Assembly: GCA_036346225.1 (NCBI GenBank) | Contig: JARFIW010000835.1 | Span: 1,101,829-1,165,828, forward strand | DNA length: 64,000 nt | Origin: Platerodrilus igneus | Lineage: Eukaryota > Arthropoda > Insecta > Coleoptera > Lycidae | Direction of reading: 5' to 3' | Part shown: piece after piece, positions 53,539 to 64,000 of the stretch | Numbering within the stretch: position 1 is the first letter of the stretch | How the letters are laid out: each line of letters starts with the position of its first letter | The notes under the pieces: generated by a model | Seen by the model: only the letters and a program-made list of their open reading frames with translations | Told to the model about the DNA's origin: nothing | The model's database searches: none | Program-made: the position numbers and the translations under genes

Positions 53539-55125
53539 TTAAAATACCGGTAGCGGCGCTAGTTTGACCAAAGATCGTTTTAGAGTGCCATGTGCCGTTT
53601 TGATTTCTTTGACACGTATAATACCGTCCGCACCGGGAAAGGTATTAATAATACGACCAAACTTCCATTGAAGTGGAGAAAGCTGGTCGTCCTTGATGAG
53701 GACAATAGTGTCCCTTTCAACTTGTCGGACACCTACCTTAGAGTGCCATTTAACCTTTTGGTTCAGAGTATGTAAGTACTCATGGCTCCAGCGAGCCCAA
53801 AAATCTTGGTGGAGTTTTTGCAGGAGTTTCCACCTGCTATTTAATGGTAAAACGTTGGTTGAATGGTCCTCATCTGGTGGTGCAGAAAGAGGCTCCATAG
53901 TTAGGAAATAACCTGGTGTTAGGCAACGCAAGTCATTTGGATCCGAACTCAAAGCGCAGAGTGGCCTTGAATTTAGAACAGATTCAATTTGTGTAAGAAC
54001 TGTGTACAGTTCCTCAAAGGTAAGTTTTTGTTCGCCGATTACGCGAGATAGGTGTGTCTTTACCGACTTAACACCGCTTTCCCACAAGCCACCGAAGTGA
54101 GGGGCGCTAGGTGGATTAAACGACCACTTTATCTTTTCTGAGGTTACTGCACTATGCAGATAACTCATAAGCTGACGATAGGCACCTACAAAATTAGTAC
54201 CGCAATCGCTAAATATTTGAGAACAGCGTCCTCGCCGTGCTATAAATCGTCGCAAAGCGGCAAGAAACGCGTCTGCCGACAAATCCGAAACAAGTTCAAT
54301 ATGTGCTGCCTTAGTGGCAAAACAAACAAAAATACAAATATAGGCCTTAAGAGATTTAGAGCCTCGCAGGCGGTTAGCCTTTATTAAAAGAGGGACAGCA
54401 AAATCAACACCAACAATACTGAACGGTTTGATTTGGGTAATACGTGCTGCCGGTAGGTCTCCCATAGGAGGAGTTACCAGAACCGGTTTGGTACGAAAAC
54501 ATCTATGACATGATGATAAATAACTTCGGATTGAATTTTTAATGGAAAGGATCCAGAAATTCTGTTGGATAAGATACGCTGTGGTATTAACACCGGGATG
54601 GCAATACCTTTCATGAGTTGACCGAATGATAAGTTCGGTTAATCGGTGCCGCTGAGGCAATAACGCAGGAAACTTTTGAAATAGGAAAGCGAAGAAATGT
54701 GTAAAGCGCCCACCTACTCTTAAGATATTTTGTGGATCAACAAATGGAGAAAGTTTTCGCAAGCTTTTAGGTAACTTACGGTTTGCCTTGATCGAAGCTA
54801 TTTCCTTTGAAAATGTAACATTTTGTACATGCCGGACGATAACCATGAGAGCATTGTGTAATTCAATGTCTGTTAAGGGACCCGTATGACGTTGAGCCAT
54901 GGGTTTAGAAAATCTATAAATGTAAGCCACGATGCCTTGGATTTTATATAACGATGAAAAGCGATTTAGTAAAATGTCAATGACGTTTGGATCTGTTTGA
55001 GCGACAAATGTTAGGATCTTCTTTTCTGTAGTTACCTCAGCAATTGAGGTTGACAATGTTGGTTGAGGCGGCCACGAGTCACTAGGGTAGTGAAGCCATT
55101 CAGGCCCCGCCCACCATAGTAACAT
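53539..55125 (-). pseudogene. BEL-3 integrase
   Basis: A long open frame of 528 codons carrying the C-terminal part of the RNase H/integrase connector, the zinc-binding domain (HERYCHPGVNTT, then CHRCF), and the catalytic core with GVDFAVPLLI (first Asp), FSDCGTNFVGA (second Asp; the usual N-G is C-G) and FGGLWESGVKSVK (Glu). The C-terminus WKLLQKLHQDFWARW, YLHTLNQK and VKLAPLPVF is typical. The integrase frame itself is intact; only the join to the upstream RNase H frame (overlap 55,032-55,125) is shifted. Confidence 0.85.
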
Positions 55126-55688
55126 GAAATAACCGCGCTTGGCATTAATCCCCGAGATGCAGGATCAGCCGGATTATGCGAAGATTTAATATAAAACCAT
55201 CGACTAGGTGCAATGATTTCTTGAATGTGGCTAACACGGTTTGCCACAAAAGTTTTCCAACGAAAAGGTGGAGAACGTTTCCAAGTGAGAGCGACCGTAG
55301 AATCACTCCACGCTGAAACATCGGAGATGTCAACCAAGCCTTGATAAGAACGAATGGTAAAAGAAAGTAAATCGGTTAATAAAACGGCGGCACATAATTC
55401 CAAACGTGGAATTGAAATGCGCTTAATTGGAGCTACCTTTGTTTTAGCGGCTACAAATTGTACAGTTATTTCTCCAGTAGTTTGATTTATGAACTGGTAA
55501 TACACTACCGCTGCATACCCTACCTCGCTAGCATCGCAAAACCCATGCAAATGACAAGTAAAAGGATCCGAAGGGGGTAAACAACGTGGTAACTTTAATG
55601 ACGATAATAACGGCAACTCTTCTTGATACTGCTGCCATTGAGACGAAATGTCTGCTGGTGGGATGTCATCCCAATTTAAACCTAACAT
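55032..55688 (-). pseudogene. BEL-3 RNase H
   Basis: Shows MLGLNWDDIPPADISSQWQQ, the RNase H motifs HGFCDASEVGYAAVVYY, IPRLELCAAVLLTDLL and VSAWSDSTVALTW, and NPADPASRG. All catalytic acidic residues are present. Frameshifts separate it from the RT (near 55,715) and from the integrase (near 55,090). Confidence 0.85.
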
Positions 55689-55739
55689 CCACAGATGCTG
55701 GATTAGGCGTTTTGCAAAAGTGTTAGTGGGGCTAAAACC

Positions 55740-56384
55740 CTAATGGATCATATATTCTGGCAACTTGCGAAAGTATGTTGCGCTTTGTACATATTGGTTT
55801 AATGGTTTAACCCGAAATGAGAAAATATCTTCTGTAGGTGACCATTGTAGACCTAATATTTTTATTGATTCGTCAGAATCGAAATCGAGAGAAGTATAAT
55901 GGCAAAAATCTGACGGAATGCCTTCCAAAATAGAAGCTGAATTAGAACTCCATTTTCGAAGTTCAAAACCAGCCAAATGTAAAAGTCGGATAAGTTGATC
56001 TTTAATTTCGCGGGCCGATTGTATAGAATCTCCACCGGCGACGAAATCATCAATATATAGATTTGACCGTATAACCTCAGCGGCTAACGGAAACCTTTTG
56101 CCTTCGTCAATGGCTAATTGCTGAAGAGTTTTTAATGCTAGATTAGGCGATGACTTAATACCATAGGTCACTGTATTAAGCTGATAAGTCTGAATGGGTT
56201 CTTCTGCGGAGAACCGCCAAACAATTAATTGAAACTTTCGATGTTTTTCGGTAACCAAAATTTGTCGATACATTTGGCGAACATCACAAGTAAAAACGAA
56301 ACGATGAGAGCGAAATTTCAATAAGATTGACGAAATATCATTTTGGAGACTAGGTCCAGCCAATTGAGTGTCATTAAGTGACAC
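55740..56384 (-). pseudogene. BEL-3 reverse transcriptase core
   Basis: Contains TCDVRQMYRQILV (motif A), LNTVTYGIKSSPNLALKTLQ and NLYIDDFVAGG (motif C as Y-I-D-D, a known variant), then LAGFELRKWSSN and KILGLQWSP. It joins upstream in frame-shifted fashion to EIRVVLT near 56,400. All catalytic Asp are present. Confidence 0.85.
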
Positions 56385-57997
56385 GTTGTTTTTAGCCTTT
56401 GCAGAGGCGTCAAAACCACACGAATTTCAGAAGTATGACCTTCCTCTTTAAACACAGGGTGATGGGGTAAAAAATAATTATTGTTCCCAACGGGCGGAGA
56501 ATCGAGTAATGCCATATGACCCGCATCAAGATAGTCCTGCATGAAATTGTTGTATTGGGCGCGTAGCTCCGGTTGAGCATGCAATTTGCGCTCCAACGAA
56601 AATAGTCTTTTTTTAGCCATCTCAAAGCAATTATCAAAAACGGGCAAAGTATCGTTGAAAGGTAACGCAACAATAAAACGACCGCTAGGGTCACGAGAAA
56701 ACGTGTTTTCAAAAATCAGATCTGCCTTTTCTTCCTCCGGAGAAGTATAAGGCTTGGATGGCAACTCTTCTATCTCCCAAAACCGCCTTAGGGTCTGGTC
56801 GATAGGATCTTCTACAGAAGTAAAAAATGCTTGGACAGTGTCAGACTGCAAGCTTTTTGTGGGACCAATAATAGTCCAACCAAAAATTGTATTTATGGCG
56901 GCAGGCTGAAGAAATTTGCCATGTATAACACCGCCATTGATGATGAACGGATAAACATCTGCTCCAAGGAGCATGTCAATAGTTCCTGGAAAGTTCCAGG
57001 TCGGGTCTGCAAGGTGCAGGCCGCATAAGTGTTCCCAATTATTAGGAACTTCAACGCTGGGTAATTTGCCAGATATTGACGAAAGCACAAAGGTTGTGAC
57101 TTCTAGAGATTTTTCAGAGTCTAACATAGAGCGAATGGTGCAGCTGACGGCACCCCTATTGACTGCTGAAGTTGTCTGTCCAAGTCCATAAATCGGAACT
57201 TGAGAACGTATGCGTGGAAGCCAAAGTTTGCTCACGCAATCGTCTCGAATAAAGCTAGCTTGAGAGCCAGGGTCTAAGAGTACCCTGATCTGTTTGTATC
57301 TACCAGACCGATCTTGAACTTCCACAACAGCAGTGGAGAGTAAGACAGTAACCCCAAGGTTTGAATTCGTCTGCGAAGACAAAACATTTGCCGGAATAGG
57401 AGAGGCTGACTGCGTCCTATTGCCATTTTTATGCATAGGTGTAGCGATCGGTTCAGCTGAACGGCTAGAAGCAGGTTGCGCTTCAAAATGTAGCAAGGTA
57501 TAATGCGGCTTGGCGCAAGTTCGACAGGAATTATAAGATTTGCATTGCATGGACGCATGGTCTGTTCGTAAGCAATTTAAACAAAGGCGTAAGCGTTTGA
57601 CAATGTCGAAACGTTCTGTCGGAGTTTTCTTTAGAAACGATTGACATCTGTAAATTAAGTGATTGCCCTTGCAAGAAGGACAATGGTGCGAAAATGAATT
57701 CTTTGAGTCACTAGAGCTACTTGGTGTGTCCAGTGAGACTACGTTAGAAGAAACTCTTGATTTAAATTGAAACGCTGAGGATTTCTTAGGCACTGATGTG
57801 TGAGATGTGTGGACAGTCGTCGAATAAGAAACAGGTGCGGTTGAAGAAAAGGTTTCCAACGCTGCACATTGTTGAGTTAAAAAATATCTCAAATCCTCGA
57901 AATTAGGTATTTGCTTCGGATCCGATTGGAGTTCGAAGCGTTTTCTAGTGAACGGATCGAGTTTTCTAAAAGCAAATCGACTAGAATAAAGTTCCAA
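56318..57997 (-). pseudogene. BEL-3 Gag C-terminus, protease and RT N-terminus
   Basis: 559 open codons. An N-terminal Gag remainder (RKLDPFTRKRFELQ) and a Ser-rich linker are followed by the paired zinc-binding region CPSCKGNHLIYRC and CLNCLRTDHASMQC, plus CRTCAKPHYTLLH. The aspartic protease follows: IRVLLDPGSQASFIRDDC (D-P-G-S active site). Then come HLADPTWNFPGTIDMLLGAD and the RT start LFSLERKLHAQPELRAQY. The frame ends in LTPLQRLKTT after a shift near 56,400. Downstream partners are the RT core and RNase H. Confidence 0.85.
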
Positions 57998-58022
57998 TGT
58001 TCAGTGGGAAACTTTAAGTTAG

Positions 58023-58706
58023 TTAGAACAGCAAGGTTCTCTGAAAACAATCAATAAGTGCCCTAAGTTTCTTAGGGTCTTCTGATTTTAAAGGTGGAAA
58101 GTCTTTCATTGCTTTCCAATGCAAAGTTGCCAATAAACGCGGGTTGCTAAATCGCTCACGCAAGGCGTTATAGGAAATAATAAAATTATCCCCCGAAATG
58201 GGTACAGATTTAACGATTTTTAAAGACTCCCCGGTACAGCAACTGATAAGATAATTTAATTTTTCGATATTGGACAGCGACGCGTTATTATAGACCAGAC
58301 TGTCAAATAAATCGATGAAAGATGCAAATTCAGTTACCTCATTATTAAAACTTGGGAGTTTTAACGGTACCAATTTTGATACCGTGCTGCTTGGAGCATT
58401 TTTGATGATTTGTGGTGCTTTCATTTCTTGCATCGTTTCGAGATGCAGCAGTATGCAAAAATAAGCGGAATCTACTTCCTTCCGTAAGGCGTTGTAATTT
58501 AATGATTCTACATCGTCACATGAAGCTAAGACGTCAACTAAAGTTTTATTGAAATTTGTATAAAGGTCATGTACTCCCCTTGTTTGAATGAGGAACAACG
58601 TTTTTAAAGTTGGGTCACTTTGTATAGAATTACAAAGCTCAAACATTTCTATAATACGTGTTTTCAGTAATTCTAGTTCTACTACACGTGCCTTCTTCGG
58701 AGCCAT
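58023..58706 (-). pseudogene. BEL-3 Gag N-terminus
   Basis: From ATG 58,706 (MAPKKARVVELELLKTRIIE): a helical segment, then the DUF1759 core LKLPSFNNEVTEFASFIDLF and SNIEKLNYLISCCTGESLKI, and YNALRERFSNPRLLATLH. It stops after IDCFQRTLLF where a single-base-scale frameshift separates it from the next frame (57,997). Gag assembles into the particle. No PHD-like finger is present here, unlike BEL-2. Confidence 0.85.
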
Positions 58707-59496
58707 AGTGACTGTTATTTGAACGGCCTACACTATAAAAATGCTGTAAAACCGCAAAGTTCAAATGTGGGCTGAGAAATATTAAAATATTATGATTTGT
58801 TCAAAGCACGAAAAGGTAAGACAGCGTATAAACCAATAAATCACGTTTTATGACCATTAGCTTGCAATGTGGTCTTAAAACGAAACGTCGAAAACAAGGG
58901 TTTGTCAAACAAAGCGTGAAGATAAGATTTACAGCTTAACAACCCGGGCGGTTACGGTCGGCCTTTACTTCAAAGCTTACAGAAACATGTGGTTTTAACG
59001 TATTTGCCGAAAGATGCAGCTTAACGTGTTTGCAAGAAGCGTTCAGCTTTTACATTCTATTACCCTTTGCAGATGTTCAATATTTTACCGCAAACCGACT
59101 GAAAAGGTTGCATGTGAAAACTAAAGCGCGCAATGGCTTTTAAATACAAAGCAAATCCCTTTCCTTTCTTATTTAAGAAGTATAAAGCGATTTATAGTTT
59201 TCAGGTTGCTTTGTGTTTTATGCCGCTAAAATGAATTTAAAAATGAAAACTAACACATTTGATGTTTGTTTGTAACTAACGCTTGTTGGTTTAATTACGG
59301 CAAAATCACTTAATTTAGTCTAACGAAAGTATGTAGCTAATATTGTACATATTTTAACCCGCTAATGGGGCTTGAACACAAATTTAAAGCTAAATCATTA
59401 ATTAATTAAAAACGCTCGCTGAAATGCAAAATAATATTTAATTTAGGACATGCGTATACCATAAGACTGGTGAATTCGGATCGACTTTAGGACCAA
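58707..59496 (-). other. BEL-3 leader with putative primer-binding site
   Basis: Non-coding leader between the 5' LTR and gag. In element orientation the LTR end (taatca) is followed after one base by tggtcctaaagtcgatcc (reverse of about 59,478-59,495), which has the TGG start expected of a tRNA primer-binding site. The matching tRNA was not identified. Confidence 0.5.
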
Positions 59497-59897
59497 TGAT
59501 TAATGGGGAGTTAAGGAGATGATATAAATATGCTATTTAGGGAAGGACCAATAGCTTTTTGTAGCAATAACAATAGCGGTGGAGCGGTTATGTAATAATT
59601 AAAAACAACTACACCAAACTACTTAATAAAGGGTATAAATACCTTTTATCCTGTGCCGCTGTGGGCAATAAAACGTTCACGCACAAAAGCTTTCGGACGG
59701 AGAACCAGTAACACGCACGAAATGGTGTCGGTCTCGCTTTCAAAAGCTCTAATACAACCGGCTTCTGCAAGGGTTCGAATGCGACTCACTTCACGCACTG
59801 CCTGCCGGTATATAATGTTTCACTGACAACTGTAGGATGCACGCACTGACGGTATTTATTGTCACAAAATACCAAATTGTTCGATGATGACGTAACA
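59497..59897 (-). repeat. BEL-3 5' LTR (401 bp)
   Basis: Right-hand LTR; 5' LTR in element orientation. It carries an extra 13-base segment (cacttcacgcact) relative to the other LTR, next to a similar cacgcact word, suggesting slippage. Confidence 0.95.
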
Positions 59898-59902
59898 GTA
59901 TT

Positions 59903-60960
59903 CATTGCCTCTTCAATGTGCAATTTAAAAATTAATGGGAATAGAGCACATCCCTGTGTCATCCCTATCCTAATGTTTACTTCTCTACGTTCCTGCTCTA
60001 ATTGTATTACTGCTGTTTGCTCTTTGTACGAGCTATGTACTATTTGTCTATCCCCATAACTCATTCCAATCCTTTCGAGTATAGTGAACATTTAGTTCGA
60101 TTTTACATTGTCGAATGCTTTTTCAAGATCTACAAACCCTATATACACGCTTACCCCTTTTCCTATTGCTTTCTCCATTATCACTCTCAAAGCTAAAATA
60201 GCCTCCCGTGTTCCCACCCCTGTTTCGCCTAAACCCAAATTGATCTTCTAGTCTTCTTCAGCTCGTTTTTGATACGTGTGCTGTCAAACTTATTGTTCGA
60301 AAATTTTCACATCTATCCGCGCCTTTTTTTTGGATAGTTACTATGATGTTACGTTTGAAATCTTTGGGTATCTCGCTTGTTTCATACATACAGCTTACAA
60401 GTTGAAAGAGACGTTTGATTACTGCAGGTCCAGCTGCATTTAAAGTTTCTACTTACACCTTATCTGTACCCGGTGCCTTACCACTTTTCAGACTCTTTAA
60501 TGCTAATTCAAAATAACTTTAAGTATAAGATATCCCAAGTCATCATGTTCAATGTCTGACTCCTGTTCTAATTCTGTTAGTTCCTCCTCTACATATAAAT
60601 TTCCTATATATTCTTGCCATCTACCCACTCTCTACATTTTCTATAATAGCGTTTCCTTTCGCGTCCTTTATATTTTTGCTATACGGCTTTATATCCCTAA
60701 AATTGATTCTAATTAGTTAGTATACTTCATCTGTCTTTCCTATTTCCATCTTAGCTTGTACCTCTCTGCACTTTTCATCAATCCTTTGTTCTTTAGCTTA
60801 CCTGCATTTGCGAATAATTTCCCATTTTCTGAGTTTATATCTGTTTTCCTGTTTCGTCTGATTTATTTTTGTATTTTCGTCTTTCTTCTATTAAATTCAT
60901 GATATCCTTTGTTATCCATGGTTTCTAATTTTCTTTTTGTGTATACCCCAGAATATCTCT
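59903..60960 (-). pseudogene. RTE copy C: reverse transcriptase first half
   Basis: Reverse reading gives REVNIRIGMTQGCALFPLIF then HIEEAMNTV at the BEL-3 boundary. Upstream comes a motif A region near 60,130 (GFVDLEKAFDNVK-like), ERIGMSYGDRQIVHSSYKEQ, and the pre-RT region to 60,960. Many stops. Confidence 0.7.
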
Positions 60961-61090
60961 GGCCGCCATGTCTAAGCTGAATTTAATGTTTCTCCATTCT
61001 GTTTCTACTTCCTTAGTATCAGATAGTTTCCTGATATCTTTCAGCAATTCATTTGACTATTTTCGAATCTTTCTTGAATATCTTTATCTT

Positions 61091-61979
61091 TTAGTTTCTC
61101 AAAGTCAAAGTGCCTTTTTCGGTTTCGTTTTTCAAATTTGTAAATTTAAGTGCGACCTTCATAATTACGATGTTGTGGTTAGTGTCTATATCTGCTTCTG
61201 GATAGCTTCTACAGTCTTTTACTTGATTCCTAAACCGTAGTCTAACAAGAATGTAATCTATTTCATATCTCCTGGCATCTTCCACATATATCGTCTTCTA
61301 GCATAATGTTGAAATAATGTGTTTGTGATGATTAAATTGTTCTTGTCGCAAAATTCTACCAGCCTATTTCCTCTGTCGTTTCTCGTGCCTAAACCAAATA
61401 AACCTACTATTGCTTCTTCCCTACCACCACCTACCACTGCATTAAAATCTCTTGCAATTATTAAATTTTCATGTCCTTTTACGTATCTTAGTATGTTTTC
61501 GATATCTTTATAGATCGCTTCTACATCTTCCTCACTGTGGCTGGAGGTGGGCATGTAGACTTGTATTATTACTGTATTTACCGGTTTAGATTCTAATCTA
61601 ACCATGAGTACTCTTTCGTTCTTTTGTAAGTAGTTTTCTACACAGTCTTTTTTCGCATAACTATCGCCACGCCCGAATTTCCTTCCTCTGCTCCTGTACG
61701 AATTACCCTGAAGTCTCCATTCCAAAAATCCCCCGCCTCTGGCCACTGAACTTCGCTGATCCTTACTGTGTCTAGTGCTAACCTATTCATTTCAATTTTC
61801 AGGTTCCCTAGCTTACCTAGTTGCTTTATACTTCTAACGTTCCACGCTCCGATTCGAAAAATGTTCCCGACTCTTATTCTGAACTTTCCGATCGCATCCT
61901 CCGAAGTAGTCCCCTCCCGGAGATCCCAATGCGGGACTATTTTATCTCCGGAATCTTTTACGCCAGAGAATGCCATCAT
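61091..61979 (-). pseudogene. RTE copy C endonuclease
   Basis: 61,979-61,638 has MMAFSGVKDSGDKIVPHWDL, GAWNVRSIKQLGKL (catalytic Asn region) and ISEVQWPEAGDF (Glu). After a frameshift near 61,650, 61,746-61,258 has VNTVIIQVYMPTSSHSEED, LIIARDFNAVVG (usual G-D-F-N reads R-D-F-N), FGLGTRNDRGNRLVEFCDKN and RRRYMWK. 61,285-61,091 has YEIDYILVRLRFRNQVKDC and DIDTNHNIVIM, where the S-D-H block reads T-N-H. It is the most complete endonuclease of the three copies, but catalytic positions are altered. Confidence 0.8.
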
Positions 61980-62240
61980 GTTTATTACAATTTAAATACG
62001 CTGTATACTTGGGAGATAATGTCGTGGTTTCCCGTTGCCTTCCACATCGCGGTAGTGTGTCTTAGACTGCCATACCGACCCCTATGGCCTCTGCCAATCT
62101 AAGTACCGAAAGAGCCGCTGCCCTCTTGGAGACCTGTCTTAGTCTGGCTCCTCACTAACGACCCTACTACTTTGGTTGGACCAGTAGTTTGGCTCTTTAG
62201 CTCATTAGAACACGCAAGCCATTTCACCTGTTCTAGTAAA

Positions 62241-62640
62241 CTAGAACTTCGGCAGGTCCATTCGAAATGGTTTGTACTTTTAGGTAGGGTAAAATTAAAG
62301 AACGGTAGAATGCATCTCACTAATACCAAAGACAAGTTTGACATGTTTATACTTAAAATTGTAACGTTAAAACGCACGGGTCAGACAGAAACATAAAAGA
62401 AAGTAAAATAAGGGAGCGCACGAATTATGGTCACGTATGAAAGATAATAGAAATTTAGAAAGACCAGGCTAACTACAAATGCGGAGAGTGGTTTACATAG
62501 ACAAAGAAAGGGCATCGCCATCGAGTTTTTATTCACAATAAAAATAAAAATAAAAATTTCTATTTACACAAACAAAAAATTATAACTACTGACAATTTAT
62601 AAATTGAAATGCGAAGGACGCATTTCGTATTGTAACAAGT
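62241..62640. other. Spacer between RTE copies C and D
   Basis: AT-rich, no gene seen. It may contain the extreme 5' end of copy C, since the window also begins inside the equivalent leader of copy A. Confidence 0.4.
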
Positions 62641-64000
62641 AAAAAAAGCTATCATCATCATTAGTTCTTCAATCCTGGAACTGGTTACACGCGTACCCTC
62701 ATTATTTATTATTCTGAGCTAATCTACACTGTACCCCAAAATTTCCACAGTCTTTCATTATCTGCGTGCAATAGTCTGATCTAGTTCTACCCTTACCTCT
62801 TTTTTTCTATCTCTGCTTGTAATATATCCCGCACTATTCCCCAACAATGCCTTAGAACGTATTCTGCCCTTTTATTTCTGCTATTTTTTTGTTTTCCACA
62901 GATATCTTTATTTCCCTACTATTTCTATAACCTATTTGTTATTAACTTTGTCTGTTCATGCTCTCATCATCATACATCTGAAGCACAACATTCCAAAAGA
63001 CTTCCAACGTTTTTCTGTCTGCTTCTTATAGTGTCCTTATTTAATAGACGTACTACGCTGTGCTCCACACATATGCCTTCAACAATCTTCTCCTTTTTCT
63101 ATGTTTGTTGTCTTGGAATATAGCCGCTGCTCTTTCATGTTAGATGCAGTTCGGTTCCCCTTTTATTGTTTTACAAATATATACCCTATTTCACTGATAT
63201 TCAGTGAAAGGGGTTAAGCTGCCTGCGATTACCAAGATCCTCCAGCACTTGAACATCTAACCGAATTAATATTTTTCCAATAAATACCTTTGCACAGTTA
63301 ACAATAGTTGAGAATATTGCAAATCAACCTCTGTAGCTGCTTAAAATAATCATCAGGTTTAAATACAGTTATTTTTAAGCCATTAGGTTTTCCATCTTAG
63401 AAATGGTTGGGCGCGTACCTCCATTTATATCTATTCTGAGCTAGCCTACAAATTTGCTTGAAATTCCCACAGCTAACATCTTTCACTATCTGTGATCTGT
63501 GTGCAATAGTCTAACCTAGGTCTACCTCTACCTCTCTTTTTTTCCCATCTCTGCTTCTAATATTATATTCCGCACTATTCTCTCATGCCGTAGTATGTGA
63601 CCTATCATCCCATCCCTCCTATTTTTTACTGTTTTACACATACTTCCTTCTTCCCCTACAATTTCTAATACCTCTTTGTTCTTAACTTTGTCTGTCCAAG
63701 ATATACGTCTGTAGCACCACATTCCGAAAGCTTCTATCTTTTTCCTGTCCGCTTCTGTTACTATCCAAGTTTCACAGCTGTGCTCCACACATACGTTTTT
63801 AAGCAATCTCTTCCTTGTTTCTATGTTTGTCGTCTTTGAACATAGTAGTTGCTTTTTCTTGTTAAATATAGTACGACCTTGTGCTAATCTCTGTTATATT
63901 TTCCCCTCCTTTGGATACTAGTACTTTAGTTATATTTTTGTTAATTTTCATACCGCATCTCTTTGTTAGAACTTATTACATGCCGAAAATCGGCATTTAG
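62641..64000 (-). mobile_element. RTE-clade LINE copy D, 3' portion, continues beyond window
   Basis: The tail (atcatcatcattag, reverse of the ATG tail) lies near 62,651. A degenerate C-terminal module occupies 62,660-63,190, the untranslated module 63,190-63,360, then coding C-terminal sequence 63,360-63,870 (63,806-63,528 reads ETWIVTEADRKKIEAFGMWC and SWTDKVKNKEVLEIVGEEG), and RT end sequence to the window edge. It is in the same orientation and module order as copy C, arranged head to tail with it. Confidence 0.75.

Larger units (their letters stand above)
52912..59897 (-). mobile_element. BEL/Pao retrotransposon BEL-3, near-complete and young
   Basis: Two long terminal repeats (52,912-53,299 and 59,497-59,897) flank a complete gag-pol region read leftward. 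By direct comparison the LTRs differ at five bases plus one 13-base indel. gtatt flanks both ends (52,907-52,911 and 59,898-59,902), a 5-bp target duplication that fits BEL/Pao, and the flanks rejoin to continuous RTE reverse transcriptase sequence. LTRs are TG...CA. A polypurine-like ggtgggcgg lies before the 3' LTR (reverse of about 53,300-53,312). The coding region has about four frameshifts despite the near-identical LTRs. Confidence 0.95.
50333..62240 (-). mobile_element. RTE-clade LINE copy C, host of three nested insertions
   Basis: Reading leftward: leader about 62,240-61,980, endonuclease 61,979-61,091, RT first part 60,960-59,903, interruption by BEL-3 (52,912-59,897), RT second part 52,911-52,500, C-terminal region to about 52,080, untranslated module near 51,980-51,640, SINE interruption (51,337-51,633), second degenerate C-terminal module 51,300-50,333 with a MITE at 50,395-50,829, and the tail (catcatcatcattagg, reverse of the ATG tail) at about 50,333. 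Without insertions the element would be about 4.2 kb. Confidence 0.8.

Overview
This window looks like a repeat-dense, heterochromatin-like stretch of an arthropod nuclear genome, most likely an insect. There is no bacterial gene organisation, no operons with ribosome binding sites, and no convincing ordinary host gene. The evidence is the mix of transposon families: BEL/Pao LTR retrotransposons, RTE-clade and R1-like LINEs, piggyBac, a tRNA-derived SINE and MITEs. To these is added a Polinton/Maverick (adintovirus-like) endogenous virus whose gene set resembles arthropod copies. The DNA is AT-rich with a few short intron-like gaps.

Layout. 1-1.37 kb: 5' part of an RTE LINE carrying a 275-bp snap-back insertion. 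1.37-5.4 kb: a 5'-truncated BEL/Pao element (BEL-1) and the start of its 3' LTR. 6.9-7.45 kb: an RTE 3' tail that cuts off the C-terminus of a decayed piggyBac transposase (7.4-10.2 kb, minus strand). 10.57-11.21 kb: a MITE-like unit with 43-bp inverted repeats. About 12.2-26.4 kb: the Polinton-like element, in two convergent gene blocks. The plus-strand block holds a small spliced gene, unknown ORFs and protein-primed DNA polymerase B. The minus-strand block holds, from right to left, an unknown gene, a PLA2-domain protein, a glycine-rich hydrophobic peptide, an adenain-like protease, a penton-like minor capsid protein, a small basic protein, a double-jelly-roll major capsid protein, a packaging ATPase, a DUF8207 protein, a tail-fibre-like protein and a retroviral-type integrase with a chromodomain. 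Nearly every gene has a frameshift or stop, so this is a fossil copy. A detached three-zinc-finger ORF, like the N-terminus of arthropod Polinton polymerases, lies at 27.3-27.8 kb.

29.1-29.9 kb holds tandem repeats. 30-36.26 kb is a second BEL/Pao element (BEL-2) rearranged so that two LTRs are inverted and an integrase fragment points away from the rest. 38.3-41.6 kb is an R1-like LINE ending in (TATC)n, and 42.5-43.8 kb is an inverted, internally deleted relative. 44.3-44.7 kb is a Ty3/gypsy-like gag scrap. 45.5-49.3 kb is an RTE LINE on the plus strand. 50.3-62.2 kb is an RTE LINE on the minus strand into which three younger elements have inserted: a MITE, a SINE with a 12-bp target duplication, and a near-complete BEL/Pao element (BEL-3, 52,912-59,897) with almost identical LTRs and a 5-bp target duplication. 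62.65-64 kb is another RTE 3' portion running off the window.

How the parts work together: the Polinton genes once formed a self-replicating, self-integrating and potentially virion-forming unit (PolB for replication, integrase for insertion, ATPase, protease and two jelly-roll proteins for particle assembly). The other elements are independent parasites nested in one another, which gives a relative insertion order. All identifications are from reading motifs by eye; no database search was run.
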